NCBI RefSeq assembly: GCF_004792655.1
Contig: NZ_SRZC01000028.1
Location: 1 to 42,891, forward strand
DNA length: 42,891 nt
Direction: 5' to 3'
DNA from: Palleniella muris
Lineage (GTDB): Bacteria; Bacteroidota; Bacteroidia; Bacteroidales; Bacteroidaceae
This document shows positions 7,164 through 16,432 of the stretch, piece by piece. The notes beneath the pieces were generated by a model that did not search any database, was not told the origin of the DNA, and worked only from the letters and a program-made list of their open reading frames with translations. Position 1 is the stretch's first letter. Each line of letters begins with the position of its first letter. Both the position numbers and the translations under genes were made by a program.

Positions 7164-8183
7164 ATGCGGTCAAGATGCGATTATACGAACAAAAATGTGG
7201 GCAAGAAGACAATAATCAATATAATACTTCGTTATAATGTTGTGGTGTATCGTCTGAAAATAGCAATGATTCTTGTGGCAATGGCTTTCCCGGTGGGAGC
7301 CAGAGCGCAGTATGACGTGCTTTTCAGCCACTATTTCGACATGGAGACGAGTTTCAACCCTGCCGCAGCTGGCAAGGAGACGAAACTGAACATCACGGGA
7401 GCCTACGCCATGGACATGGCAGGCTTCGAGCATAATCCGCAGACAGCCTATGTCGCTGCCGACATGCCGTTCCTCATCGGGAGGAGCAAGCACGGTGTCG
7501 GGGTGCAATTTCTGAACGACAAGCTTGGCTTGTTCAACCACATGCGCATCTCAGCCCAGTATGCCTACAAGCACAAACTCTTTGGCGGCGAACTGAGCAT
7601 CGGCGTGCAGGGAGGGCTGCTTTCCGAGAAATTCTCGCGTGACGGGCTTGACCTCGAGGAGAGTGCCGACCCCGCTTTCCCGACAAGTGATGTCAATGGC
7701 TCAGGTGTGGATGTGTCCGCCGGATTGTACTACACGCTGAAGAGTTTCTACGTCGGTGTCTCGGCGCTGCATCTGACAGCACCCACGGTGCATCTTGGGG
7801 AGGCCAACGAACTGAAGATAGACCGCTCCTACTATGCCACGGCAGGCTATACGTTCCAATTGCGCAACCCGCTGCTGTGCCTGAAAACCTCCGCCATAGG
7901 CAGGACTGACGGCGTCATGTACCGCGCGGATGTCACGGCGCGCCTGGTCTACACCAGTGAGAAGCGCAGCTTCTATGGCGGTCTGTCCTACAGTCCGACA
8001 AACTCCGTGACGGCACTCCTCGGCATGCAGCTGCGCGGCGTGAATGTCGGCTACAGCTATGAGTATTACACGAATGGCATAAACCCCGGCAACGGCTCCC
8101 ACGAACTGTTCGTCGGCTACCGTATGAACCTCAATCTCGGCAAGAAAGGCAAGAACCTGCACAAGGCTGTCCGCATACTTTGA
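7164..8183 (+). CDS. porP: PorP/SprF family type IX secretion membrane protein
   Basis: This outer-membrane beta-barrel protein belongs to the PorP/SprF family, part of the type IX secretion system (T9SS) and linked to the GldK/GldN ring. The mature start QYDVLFSHYFDMETSFNPAA is the family's signature, and the rest alternates beta-strands (for example GVGVQFLNDKLGLFN, VSAGLYYTLKSFYVGVSAL). Position directly before gldK is the standard porPKLMN order. The ATG at 7164 leaves a 33-residue extension before the signal peptide MILVAMAFPVGARA; a GTG at 7245 (VYRLKIAMILV...) would give a normal signal peptide and may be the true start. The stop overlaps the longest gldK frame. Confidence 0.9.
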   Translation: MRSRCDYTNKNVGKKTIINIILRYNVVVYRLKIAMILVAMAFPVGARAQYDVLFSHYFDMETSFNPAAAGKETKLNITGAYAMDMAGFEHNPQTAYVAADMPFLIGRSKHGVGVQFLNDKLGLFNHMRISAQYAYKHKLFGGELSIGVQGGLLSEKFSRDGLDLEESADPAFPTSDVNGSGVDVSAGLYYTLKSFYVGVSALHLTAPTVHLGEANELKIDRSYYATAGYTFQLRNPLLCLKTSAIGRTDGVMYRADVTARLVYTSEKRSFYGGLSYSPTNSVTALLGMQLRGVNVGYSYEYYTNGINPGNGSHELFVGYRMNLNLGKKGKNLHKAVRIL

Positions 8184-8218
8184 TGCGGCAAATGAACAAG
8201 GAACAAAAACAATCGATT

Positions 8219-9676
8219 ATGAAAAGACTATATATATTAATGTGTTGTGCCATGGCGGTGATGCTCTCCGCCTGTATGGGCAGCAAGAAGATGTCATCCG
8301 CAGGGCAAGGCGGAGAAGTCATTGGTGTCGGCGGAGGGCGTCCGTTCTCTGAGCCGGTGCCTTACGGCATGACGCTCGTTAAGCGGGGATTCCTTAAGAT
8401 GGGTCTTGAGAAGCAGGACAGTCTGTGGGGAAAGAAGATGCCGGTGAAGGAAATCAGTGTTGACGGTTTCTGGATGGATGAGACGGAGGTGAGCAATTCC
8501 AAGTACAAGCAGTTTGTGCAGTGGGTGCGCGACTCCATTCTGCGCACACGCCTTGCCGACCCTGCATACGGAGGTGACGAGAGCTATATGATTACCGAGG
8601 ACAAGGAGGGCAATGCCGTTACGCCGCATCTTAACTGGAAGAAGCAGCTGCCGAGGAAGCCTAACGAGGATGAGCAGCGTGCCATAGAGTCCCTGTACAC
8701 ATACAACCCGGTGACAGGGGAGAAGATGCTTGACGCAAGCCAGATGAACTACCGCTATGAGATTTACGACTATACGGCTGCCGCATTGCGCCGTAACCGT
8801 CTTAATCCGGCAGAGCGCAATCTGAACACCGACATCACTGTCAATCCGGACGAGGTTGTCATGATTTCCAAGGATACGGCCTACATCGATGATGAAGGAC
8901 GCATTGTCCGCGAGACCATCAACCGTCAGCTGACTGGACCGTGGGATTTCCTCAACACATATATTGTGAATATCTACCCGGACACCACCTGTTGGGTCAA
9001 CGATTTCAAGAATGCGGACAACGAAATCTATCTCCGCAACTATTTCTCCAACCCTACTTACAACGATTATCCTGTCGTCGGAGTGACATGGGAGCAGGCA
9101 AACGCCTTCTGTGCATGGCGCACGGAGTACCTGCTGAAGGGGCTCGGCCCTCAGGCACGCTATGTCCAGCGCTACCGTCTGCCGACAGAGGCGGAGTGGG
9201 AGTATGCCGCACGTGGCAAGGACGGTACAGAGTTCCCTTGGAACGAAGTGGACACAAAGAGCGAAAGCGGATGCTTCTATGCCAATTTCAAGCCTGAAAA
9301 GGGCAATTATGTTGAGGACGGAAACCTCATAACCTCACGTGTCGGCAGCTATGGCGCCAACAGTCACGGACTGTTCGACATGGCGGGCAATGTTGCGGAA
9401 TGGACTTCTACGGTCTATACCGAGGCGGGTGTGACGGCCATGAACGACCTTAACCCGCAGCTTGAGTACAATGCGGCGAAGGAAGACCCATACCGCCTGA
9501 AGAAAAAGTCCGTCCGCGGCGGCTCATGGAAAGACCCGGAGTCGTTCATACGCTCGGCATGGCGCTCTTGGGAGTACCAGAACCAGCCGCGCTCGTATGT
9601 CGGTTTCCGTTGCGTACGCTCACTTGCAAGCAGCAGCAATGCCACGAAAAAGCAGCAGAAGAGATATAAGAGATAA
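8219..9676 (+). CDS. gldK: GldK/PorK, T9SS ring lipoprotein
   Basis: This lipoprotein forms, with GldN, the periplasmic ring of the type IX secretion system under the outer membrane. The start chosen at 8219 gives MKRLYILMCCAMAVMLSAC, a clean lipoprotein signal with Cys19; ATG 8183 and TTG 8180 in the same frame would put 12-13 polar residues in front of it. The protein has the sulfatase-modifying-factor (FGE-like) fold used by GldK: FWMDETEVSNSKYKQF, VVGVTWEQANAFCAW, RLPTEAEWEYAARG, GNVAEWTS, VRGGSWKDPESF and GFRCVRS near the C-terminus. The length of about 485 residues is normal. It follows porP with little spacing and precedes gldL by 100 nt. Confidence 0.95.
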   Translation: MKRLYILMCCAMAVMLSACMGSKKMSSAGQGGEVIGVGGGRPFSEPVPYGMTLVKRGFLKMGLEKQDSLWGKKMPVKEISVDGFWMDETEVSNSKYKQFVQWVRDSILRTRLADPAYGGDESYMITEDKEGNAVTPHLNWKKQLPRKPNEDEQRAIESLYTYNPVTGEKMLDASQMNYRYEIYDYTAAALRRNRLNPAERNLNTDITVNPDEVVMISKDTAYIDDEGRIVRETINRQLTGPWDFLNTYIVNIYPDTTCWVNDFKNADNEIYLRNYFSNPTYNDYPVVGVTWEQANAFCAWRTEYLLKGLGPQARYVQRYRLPTEAEWEYAARGKDGTEFPWNEVDTKSESGCFYANFKPEKGNYVEDGNLITSRVGSYGANSHGLFDMAGNVAEWTSTVYTEAGVTAMNDLNPQLEYNAAKEDPYRLKKKSVRGGSWKDPESFIRSAWRSWEYQNQPRSYVGFRCVRSLASSSNATKKQQKRYKR

Positions 9677-9776
9677 TGTGCGGAGGTATCCGTAATCAGA
9701 GAACAGACATATCATAACAGAAACCTGCGCCACGGTTTGCATGGCATTCCGTGACGGATAGAATAGAAAAAGGACA

Positions 9777-10595
9777 ATGGCAAAATACAGTAAATTCAAT
9801 TTCGTATATCTGCTGCAGAAGTGGATGGACAGCGTAGCCGGACAGACATTCATGAACTATGCTTACTCTTGGGGCGCCTCTATCGTCATCCTTGGAACCC
9901 TGTTCAAGCTCACCCACCTGCCTGGAGCCAACCTCATGCTGTTCATCGGTATGGGTACGGAGGTGTTTGTGTTCTTCATCGCAGCCTTCGACCGTCCGTT
10001 TGACAAGACAGCGGAAGGTCGTGACCTTGCCACAGACTCACAGCTTGCGGCGGAACGTGCCGAGGAGGAGAATGCCGGCGAAGAAGAAAGCTCAGTTGAA
10101 GCAGCACCTTCCGTGGCAGGCGGCACTATCATCTTCGGCGGTGGAACTGTCGGCGGAACAGTGGCGGGACAGCCATTGGCAGCCGAAACTCCTGCAAATG
10201 CACAGCCTGCGGGCACAGCCCCGGTCATTGTGGGTGGCGGAGTGGTCGGTGCACCTGCACCTGCTGTAACCCGGGAGACAGCCGAGGCTATGGAGGAAGC
10301 TACGACAACTTATGTCGATCGCCTGAACGAACTCAATGGACTGCTGCTGAAAGTGGGTGCGCAGAGTGAGCGTCTCACCACCGACTCTGAGGAGATGGAG
10401 AACCTTAACCGCACACTGACAGGCATCGCGCGTGTCTATGAGATGCAGTTGAAGTCGGCTTCACAGCAGATTACCACACAGGATGAAATCAACGACCAGA
10501 CACGCCGACTCGCTCAGCAGATAGCCGATCTTAACGCTATCTATGCGAGAATGATTGAGGCAATGTCTGTGAATATGAATGTACAAGCTAAGTAA
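9777..10595 (+). CDS. gldL: GldL/PorL, T9SS inner-membrane motor subunit
   Basis: With GldM, this inner-membrane protein converts proton-motive force into the energy for type IX secretion. Two transmembrane helices are visible near the N-terminus (about residues 28-43 and 53-71). The second carries Glu62 in MGTEVFVFFIAAFD, and Lys44 lies at the end of the first; charged residues in these helices are functionally important in the family. A Gly/Ala/Pro-rich low-complexity stretch (about residues 105-170, with GGTIIFGGGTVGGTV) separates the membrane part from a coiled-coil-like C-terminus. The total of 272 residues falls within the known range. It ends 5 nt before gldM, so the two are coupled. 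Confidence 0.93.
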   Translation: MAKYSKFNFVYLLQKWMDSVAGQTFMNYAYSWGASIVILGTLFKLTHLPGANLMLFIGMGTEVFVFFIAAFDRPFDKTAEGRDLATDSQLAAERAEEENAGEEESSVEAAPSVAGGTIIFGGGTVGGTVAGQPLAAETPANAQPAGTAPVIVGGGVVGAPAPAVTRETAEAMEEATTTYVDRLNELNGLLLKVGAQSERLTTDSEEMENLNRTLTGIARVYEMQLKSASQQITTQDEINDQTRRLAQQIADLNAIYARMIEAMSVNMNVQAK

Positions 10596-10600
10596 CGACA

Positions 10601-12151
10601 ATGGCTATAAAGAAGAATTACACCTCTCCTCGCCAGAAGATGATTAACCTCATGTACGTCGTCCTCATGGCAATGTTGGCGATGAACATCTCCAATGAGG
10701 TGCTTGAGGGGTTCAGCCTTGTCGATGAGAGCCTTAACCGTACCACAGAGAATGCGCAGAAGCAGAACCTCGCCATCTATAAGGACTTTGAGGAGCAGAT
10801 GAAGGCTAACCCTCAGAAGGTCAGGGAGTGGTTTGCCAAGGCGCATTGGGTAAAGCAGATGAGTGACTCTTTGTACAATATGGCGCAGGAACTTAAGGTG
10901 GCTATTGTCAAAGAGGCGGACGGTGACGACGGCGATGTGGACAACATTGAGCGCGTGGATGACCTTGAGGCTGCCAACCAGGTGATGCTTTCGCCGGGAA
11001 GCGGCAAGGGACCGGCGTTGCGGAAAGCAATCGACGCTTACCGTGAGCGCATCCTCACACTCATAGCCGATGATAACCAGCGCAGGATTATCAGTGGGAA
11101 CTTTGCCACAAAGATTACCGGAAAGTCCAATCCTTATAACAAGTCATGGGAGGAATACACCTTCGAGGGCATGCCTGTCGCTGCTGCCGTAACCATGCTC
11201 AGCAAGCTGCAGAACGACATCCGCTATGCGGAGGGTGAAGTGCTCCATACGCTTGTCAGCAATATCGATGTCAAGGACATCCGCGTCAACAAGCTCTCGG
11301 CATTCGTAATCCCTAACGCTCAGACCGTTGTCCGTGGCGACAAGTTCTCTGCAAAGATAGTCATGGCGGCGGTGGACACCACGCAGCAGCCGCGCATCTT
11401 TATCGGTGGGCGCGAGATGAACCTGCCGAACAACACCTATGAGTTCATTGCCGGAAAGACCGGCGATTTCACTCTCTCAGGCTATCTCACAATGCTCAAT
11501 GGCAACGGTGAGACCGTACGCCGTGATTTTGAGCAGAAATACACTGTCGTAGACCCATCGGCGACAGTCAGTGCCGACCTCATGAACGTGCTCTATGCCG
11601 GCTATTCCAACCCTATAAGCATATCAGTTCCGGGCGTACCCCTCAACAAAGTCACTGCAACCATGACAGGCGGCACGCTCCAGCCTACAGGACCAGGCAA
11701 GTACATCGCACGCCCGGCAAGTGTGGGCAAGGATGTCACAATCACGGTGTCTTCCATGCAGACAGGCAAACCGCAGCAGATGGGGCAGTACACGTTCCAT
11801 GTCCGCAAGCTGCCTGACCCTACTGCTTACATTCCTCTTGGCACAGACCGCTTCCGCGGAGGAGGATTGCCAAAGGCTACGCTCATGAATGCCGGCGGAA
11901 TCCGTGCCGCGATAGACGACGGACTGCTTGACATTGAGTTCAAGGTCACAAGTTTTGAGGCTGTCTTCTTCGACAATATGGGCAACGCAGTGCCTATGGT
12001 AAGTTCCGGTGCGTCATTCTCCGCACGGCAGATTGACACGTTCCGCAAGCTCTCACGCAACAAGCGGTTCTACATCTCACGCATAACAGCGGTAGGACCT
12101 GACGGCATCTCGCGCAAGCTCCCTGCCTCTATGGAGGTGATTATCAAGTAA
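10601..12151 (+). CDS. gldM: GldM/PorM, T9SS periplasm-spanning motor subunit
   Basis: GldM has a single N-terminal transmembrane helix inserted into the GldL bundle and a long periplasmic arm of four domains reaching the GldK/GldN ring. The N-terminus SPRQKMINLMYVVLMAMLAM followed by NISNEVLEGF is diagnostic. The 516-residue length is typical. The periplasmic part contains beta-rich segments such as YAGYSNPISISVPGV and YTFHVRKLPDPTAYI. The start ATG is 5 nt after gldL, and a 117-nt gap with no visible terminator leads to gldN. Confidence 0.95.
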   Translation: MAIKKNYTSPRQKMINLMYVVLMAMLAMNISNEVLEGFSLVDESLNRTTENAQKQNLAIYKDFEEQMKANPQKVREWFAKAHWVKQMSDSLYNMAQELKVAIVKEADGDDGDVDNIERVDDLEAANQVMLSPGSGKGPALRKAIDAYRERILTLIADDNQRRIISGNFATKITGKSNPYNKSWEEYTFEGMPVAAAVTMLSKLQNDIRYAEGEVLHTLVSNIDVKDIRVNKLSAFVIPNAQTVVRGDKFSAKIVMAAVDTTQQPRIFIGGREMNLPNNTYEFIAGKTGDFTLSGYLTMLNGNGETVRRDFEQKYTVVDPSATVSADLMNVLYAGYSNPISISVPGVPLNKVTATMTGGTLQPTGPGKYIARPASVGKDVTITVSSMQTGKPQQMGQYTFHVRKLPDPTAYIPLGTDRFRGGGLPKATLMNAGGIRAAIDDGLLDIEFKVTSFEAVFFDNMGNAVPMVSSGASFSARQIDTFRKLSRNKRFYISRITAVGPDGISRKLPASMEVIIK

Positions 12152-12268
12152 AGGAATGGAGAGTGTGACACGTTTCCTGCAATGGGAAAGCAATGCAGAC
12201 CTCTTTGAATAATACAAACAGAACCTTCCCCGAAAGCGAATGATGACGGGGCTATCAATATTCTGAAT

Positions 12269-13315
12269 ATGAATAAGTCACTTATATTTATGGCAATGCT
12301 GCTGTTTGCCGTTACGGCAGGCGCACAGCCGCAGGCACGACGCAACCAGCAGAAGCAACAGGCGGCGTCAAACGCCAACAATCTCACCACTCGTGCGCAG
12401 ATTTCTTTCCCGACATCAGTGGCGATGGACGAGGATGTTGTCTGGCGCAGGGACATCTATCGGGAACTGAACCTGATGGAGAGTGCCAATGCAGGACTGT
12501 ACTATCCTGTAGAGCCGGTGGGCAGTCAGATGAACCTGTTCACATACATCTTTAAACTTGTGCTCTCCGGTCGTGTCCCTGCCTATGAGTATCGCATTGA
12601 CGGCAATGAGGTGTTCAATGACGCTGCAAGGGTGAAGCCATTGTCTATCCTTGACAATTACCATATATATTATACGCGCGATGACAACGGACGCCTGCAC
12701 ATAGAGAACGCCGACATTCCTTCACGTGAGGTGAAATCCTACTATATCAAGGAAGCAGCGTATTACGACCAGGCGAACTCTTCGTTCCGAAAGAAAGTGC
12801 TTGCACTCTGCCCTATAATGTCACGCGAGGATGATTTCGGCGATGGAACCGCCAAATATCCGCTGTTCTGGGTGAAGTATGACGACCTCGCTCCTCACCT
12901 TTCCAAGCAGGTTGTCATGACAAGCGACCTCAACAATGCGGCGACAATGTCTGCCGACGACTACTTTACGCAGAACATGTATCAAGGACAGATTTACAAG
13001 ACCAACAACATGCTTGGCAGAACCTTGGCACAATACTGCCCCAATGACTCTGCAATGAAGAAGGAACAGATGAAGATTGAGGCGGAACTGAAGGCTTTTG
13101 AGACAAATGTCTATGGCGATCCGGCACGGAAAGACTCTCTTGACAGTATCGCAAAGGCTAACCTTGACAAGAAGGCTTCCAAGAAATTGCGTCGCTCCAA
13201 TAACCGCCGTGGTGGCAAAAAAACATCGGTTTCATCGGCAAAACCTTCAACAAAGCGCAGCTCTGCATCATCTTCCGGCTCGGCAAGAGTGTCGGTAAGG
13301 CGTGAGCGTCATTAA
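12269..13315 (+). CDS. gldN: GldN/PorN, T9SS periplasmic ring protein
   Basis: GldN partners GldK in the periplasmic ring of the type IX secretion system and contacts the GldM arm. The N-terminus MNKSLIFMAMLLFAVTAGAQ is a signal peptide. The core motifs DEDVVWRRDIYRELNL, NLFTYIFKLVLSGRVPAYEY and YYIKEAAYYDQ are typical of the family. The last 50 or so residues form a Lys/Arg/Ser-rich low-complexity tail (RRSNNRRGGKK...SVRRERH) beyond the conserved core; its role is unknown. The 348-residue length is near the usual size. The gene closes the porPKLMN block. Confidence 0.93.
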   Translation: MNKSLIFMAMLLFAVTAGAQPQARRNQQKQQAASNANNLTTRAQISFPTSVAMDEDVVWRRDIYRELNLMESANAGLYYPVEPVGSQMNLFTYIFKLVLSGRVPAYEYRIDGNEVFNDAARVKPLSILDNYHIYYTRDDNGRLHIENADIPSREVKSYYIKEAAYYDQANSSFRKKVLALCPIMSREDDFGDGTAKYPLFWVKYDDLAPHLSKQVVMTSDLNNAATMSADDYFTQNMYQGQIYKTNNMLGRTLAQYCPNDSAMKKEQMKIEAELKAFETNVYGDPARKDSLDSIAKANLDKKASKKLRRSNNRRGGKKTSVSSAKPSTKRSSASSSGSARVSVRRERH

Positions 13316-13369
13316 AGATAAGGAATGGATGTCATTAAACAATTGAAAACATAATAACATTTAGTGGAA

Positions 13370-13948
13370 ATGAAAAAGTTTATAGCTATAGCCATTGTGA
13401 TGCTTGCTTTCGTGGCAAACTCACAGGCAAAGGTTAAGTTCGGTCTTCGTGGTGGTATGAACATCACCCACATGTCCCTGGACAATAGTGTGCTTGACGC
13501 ATCCAACCGTAACGGCTTCTATGTCGGACCGACAGTGAAAATCGGTCTTCCTCTCGGCTTTGACATCGATGCTTCCGCTGTTTATGACCAGCGCAAAGGC
13601 AAGCTCACTGATGTGGATGACAATGAATCTTTCAGCATTACATCAAAGAGTATTGCCATACCCCTGAACGTCCGCAAAGGGTTCGGTTTCGGTGACAAGG
13701 CAAGTGTGTTCGTCTTTGCAGGTCCACAGTTTGCCTTCCGTGTCGGCGATGAGAAGATTCAGGACTGGACAATGAAATCAAGCCAATTCAGTGTGAACGT
13801 CGGTCTCGGTGCAATGCTCCTCAACCACCTTGAGGTAAAGGCAAACTACAATATCCCATGCGGCAAGACAGCCGAAGCCGGTATAGGCGATGCCGTAAGC
13901 AACATAAAGACTGGCGCATGGCAGATAGGCTTGGCTGTGTATTTCTAA
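13370..13948 (+). CDS. Outer-membrane beta-barrel protein (PorT-like fold)
   Basis: This small outer-membrane protein of about 192 residues has a signal peptide (MKKFIAIAIVMLAFVANSQA) and an eight-strand-like pattern ending in Phe (WQIGLAVYF), as in the outer-membrane beta-barrel (OMP_b-brl) domain shared with PorT. Segments KFGLRGGMNITH and FGFGDKASVFVFAGPQFAF fit such strands. A GTG at 13364 is in frame two codons earlier, but the ATG at 13370 gives the better signal. It lies 54 nt after gldN and before a strong terminator, so it is probably the last gene of the T9SS operon; whether it works with the secretion machine is unproven. Confidence 0.85.
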   Translation: MKKFIAIAIVMLAFVANSQAKVKFGLRGGMNITHMSLDNSVLDASNRNGFYVGPTVKIGLPLGFDIDASAVYDQRKGKLTDVDDNESFSITSKSIAIPLNVRKGFGFGDKASVFVFAGPQFAFRVGDEKIQDWTMKSSQFSVNVGLGAMLLNHLEVKANYNIPCGKTAEAGIGDAVSNIKTGAWQIGLAVYF

Positions 13949-13968
13949 AAATATCATAACACAATATA

Positions 13969-14007
13969 AAAAGCAGACTTCGGCATAAGAAGTCTGCTTT
14001 TTTTTAT
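13969..14007. terminator. Terminator of the T9SS operon
   Basis: A 12-bp perfect stem (AAAAGCAGACTT / AAGTCTGCTTTT) with a 9-nt loop is followed by a long T-run. It ends the block from porP to the beta-barrel gene. Confidence 0.9.
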
Positions 14008-14008
14008 T

Positions 14009-14016
14009 TACTTTTG
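14009..14016 (+). promoter_or_regulatory. -7 promoter box upstream of priA
   Basis: TACTTTTG matches TAnnTTTG exactly, about 80 nt before the GTG of priA and immediately after the terminator T-run. No clear -33 TTTG is present at the expected distance. Confidence 0.5.
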
Positions 14017-14096
14017 TACGCGTTACATCCCCGGACTGCATTGCCATAAGCTCTGCCGGACATAACTTTTAAGAAGATTACATAAAGAATCAGATT

Positions 14097-16331
14097 GTGA
14101 AATACGTCGACTGCATATTGCCATTGGGAGTGGAAGGGCTCCTGACCTATTCCGTTCCGGAGGGAATGGAGCAGCGTGTCTGCCCCTTTGTGCGACTCCT
14201 TGTCCCACTGGGCAAGTCAAAAACGTACACAGCCCTTGCCGTACGGATTCATGATGAAGAGCCAAAAGGCGTGGAAGTGAAGGCGGTCATCGATGCATTG
14301 GACGAAAAACCGGTGCTGCTTCCTTCACAGTACGATATATGGAAATGGATGGCAGAGTACTACATCTGTCCTGTTGGCGACATCTATCGTGCAGCAATGC
14401 CTGCCGGACTGAAGCAGGAGGACGGCTACAGGGCTAAGACAGAAACGTGGATTCGCTTCACAAAAAGCTACCAAGGAGCCAAGGAACAAGCCATAGCAAG
14501 GGAGATGGTGCGGCGTGCTGCCAAACAGTCGCAGGTGCTTTCTGTTTTTGCCGATTTAATCGGGGAAAACGAAGGCGTCACCAAGGAAGAACTCATGAAC
14601 ACGGCACATGCCACATCTGCCGTCGTAAAGGCTCTCATCGACCGTGGCATACTCGAGACTTACGAAGTGCCGGTGGGCAGGCTTGGCACAGGTGGCGGCT
14701 GCCACATGGAGCGCATCAAGCCACTGTCGGAAGCTCAGACGAAGGCTTATGACGAAGTAAATGCCGCAGGGGCGACTCCTGTACTGCTGCAAGGCGTCAC
14801 AGGCTCGGGCAAGACAGAGATATACATCCACCTTATCAGGGACGCTGTAAAGGCAGGAAAACAGGTGCTTTACATACTTCCTGAGATAGCCCTTACTGTC
14901 CAGATAATGCAGAGACTGCAATGCGTTTTTGGCGATGAAATGGGCATTTATCACTCAAAATACAGTGATGCGGAGCGCGTGGAGATATGGCAGAAGCAAC
15001 TCTCCGATAATCCATACAAGATTATCCTTGGTGCACGCAGTGCCGTGCTGTTGCCTTTCACTGACCTTGGGCTGATAATCATCGATGAGGAGCATGACCC
15101 TTCGTTCAAGCAGCAAGACCCTGCACCGCGCTATCATGCACGCAGTGTGGCGATGATGCTGGCGAAAAAGCATGGCGCGAAAGTCGTGCTTGGCACTGCA
15201 ACACCCTCGATGGAGTCGTTCAATAATGCACTTTCCGGCAAATTCCGCCTTGTTCAGCTGACGGAAAGGTATCGTGGGCTGCAGCTGCCGAAGATAGAGA
15301 TTGTCAACACGGCTGACATGCAACGCCGGAAAATGATGTACGGACCATTCTCGCCAAGGCTTGTCAATGCGATGAAATCGGCGATTTCCGACGGAAAACA
15401 GGTCATCCTGTTTCTTAACCGCCGAGGTTTCGCGCCCATTGTCGAATGCCGTGACTGTGGTTGGGTGCCTAAATGCGAGAACTGTGATGTCTCGCTGACG
15501 ATGCACAAGACGACAGGGCAGCTGACATGCCATTACTGCGGATATACATATACGATACCCAAGAAATGTCCGTCGTGCTTCTGCACCGATGTCCGCGACC
15601 ACGGTTACGGAACGGAGAAGGTCGAGGAGAAACTCATGGAACTGTTTCCTGAGGTCAAAGTGGCAAGGATGGACCTTGACACAACGCGCACAAAGAACGC
15701 CCATGCACGCATAATCGCCGATTTCTCCGCAGGAAAGACGAATGTGCTGATAGGCACCCAAATGGTCAGCAAAGGGCTTGACTTCGGCAATGTGAGCGTT
15801 GTCGGCATAGTGAATGCCGACTCTATCCTCAACACTCCCGACTTCCGCGCCTATGAACGCGGCTTCCAGATGCTCTCGCAGGTGTCGGGCAGGGCAGGCA
15901 GGAAAGAAGGGCAGGGGCTTGTCATACTGCAAACGAAGCAGCCCGATGTGCCGGTAATCGGACAGGTCGTAAGAAACGACTATCGGACATTCTACAAAAC
16001 GCAGTGCGAAGAGCGTCAGATGTTCAAATATCCCCCATTTCATCGGCTCATCTATGTCTATCTCCGCCATGCCAAAGACCCCGTAGTCGAAACGGCAGGC
16101 ATAGAGATGGCAGGCAGGATGAGACAGGTTTTCGGCTCGCGTGTGTTAGGACCCGACCGCCCGTCCGTAGCCCGTGTGAAATCGATGAACATACGGAAGA
16201 TAGTCCTGAAACTGGAACCGGGGATAGATTTGCCAAGGGTGCGCCTGTGCCTGCGTCAGATACGCCAAATCATCATGCAGGACAAACGCTATGCAAGTCT
16301 GCAAGTCTATTATGATGTAGACCCTCAATAA
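14097..16331 (+). CDS. priA: Primosomal protein N' (replication restart helicase PriA)
   Basis: PriA is a 3'-to-5' DNA helicase that rebuilds replication forks after collapse. Visible motifs: Walker A GVTGSGKT (residues 233-240), DEEH (330-333), the aromatic-rich SFKQQDPAPRYHAR just after it, two zinc sites made by Cys 451, 454, 460, 463, 478, 481, 491 and 494, and the helicase motifs IGTQMVSKGLDF and LSQVSGRAGR. The N-terminal VDCILPLGVEGLLTYSVP segment is the DNA 3'-end-binding domain. The 744-residue length is normal. The start is GTG at 14097, where the conserved KYVDCILPL begins; no better upstream start exists. It has its own promoter box and is probably independent of the T9SS operon. 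Confidence 0.97.
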   Translation: MKYVDCILPLGVEGLLTYSVPEGMEQRVCPFVRLLVPLGKSKTYTALAVRIHDEEPKGVEVKAVIDALDEKPVLLPSQYDIWKWMAEYYICPVGDIYRAAMPAGLKQEDGYRAKTETWIRFTKSYQGAKEQAIAREMVRRAAKQSQVLSVFADLIGENEGVTKEELMNTAHATSAVVKALIDRGILETYEVPVGRLGTGGGCHMERIKPLSEAQTKAYDEVNAAGATPVLLQGVTGSGKTEIYIHLIRDAVKAGKQVLYILPEIALTVQIMQRLQCVFGDEMGIYHSKYSDAERVEIWQKQLSDNPYKIILGARSAVLLPFTDLGLIIIDEEHDPSFKQQDPAPRYHARSVAMMLAKKHGAKVVLGTATPSMESFNNALSGKFRLVQLTERYRGLQLPKIEIVNTADMQRRKMMYGPFSPRLVNAMKSAISDGKQVILFLNRRGFAPIVECRDCGWVPKCENCDVSLTMHKTTGQLTCHYCGYTYTIPKKCPSCFCTDVRDHGYGTEKVEEKLMELFPEVKVARMDLDTTRTKNAHARIIADFSAGKTNVLIGTQMVSKGLDFGNVSVVGIVNADSILNTPDFRAYERGFQMLSQVSGRAGRKEGQGLVILQTKQPDVPVIGQVVRNDYRTFYKTQCEERQMFKYPPFHRLIYVYLRHAKDPVVETAGIEMAGRMRQVFGSRVLGPDRPSVARVKSMNIRKIVLKLEPGIDLPRVRLCLRQIRQIIMQDKRYASLQVYYDVDPQ

Positions 16332-16432
16332 CGGTGCTTTTCCGATGAAATCGGGAAAAATTGCAGCATCATTGAGACCTGCATCCGTGGATATAGAACA
16401 ATAAAGTACTAACAAATAAAAATGAAATCAAA

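Noticed and set aside
14955..16070. A 371-codon minus-strand frame opposite priA
   Set aside because: Fully inside priA, with all priA motifs intact on the plus strand; the reverse frame is open only because of codon use.
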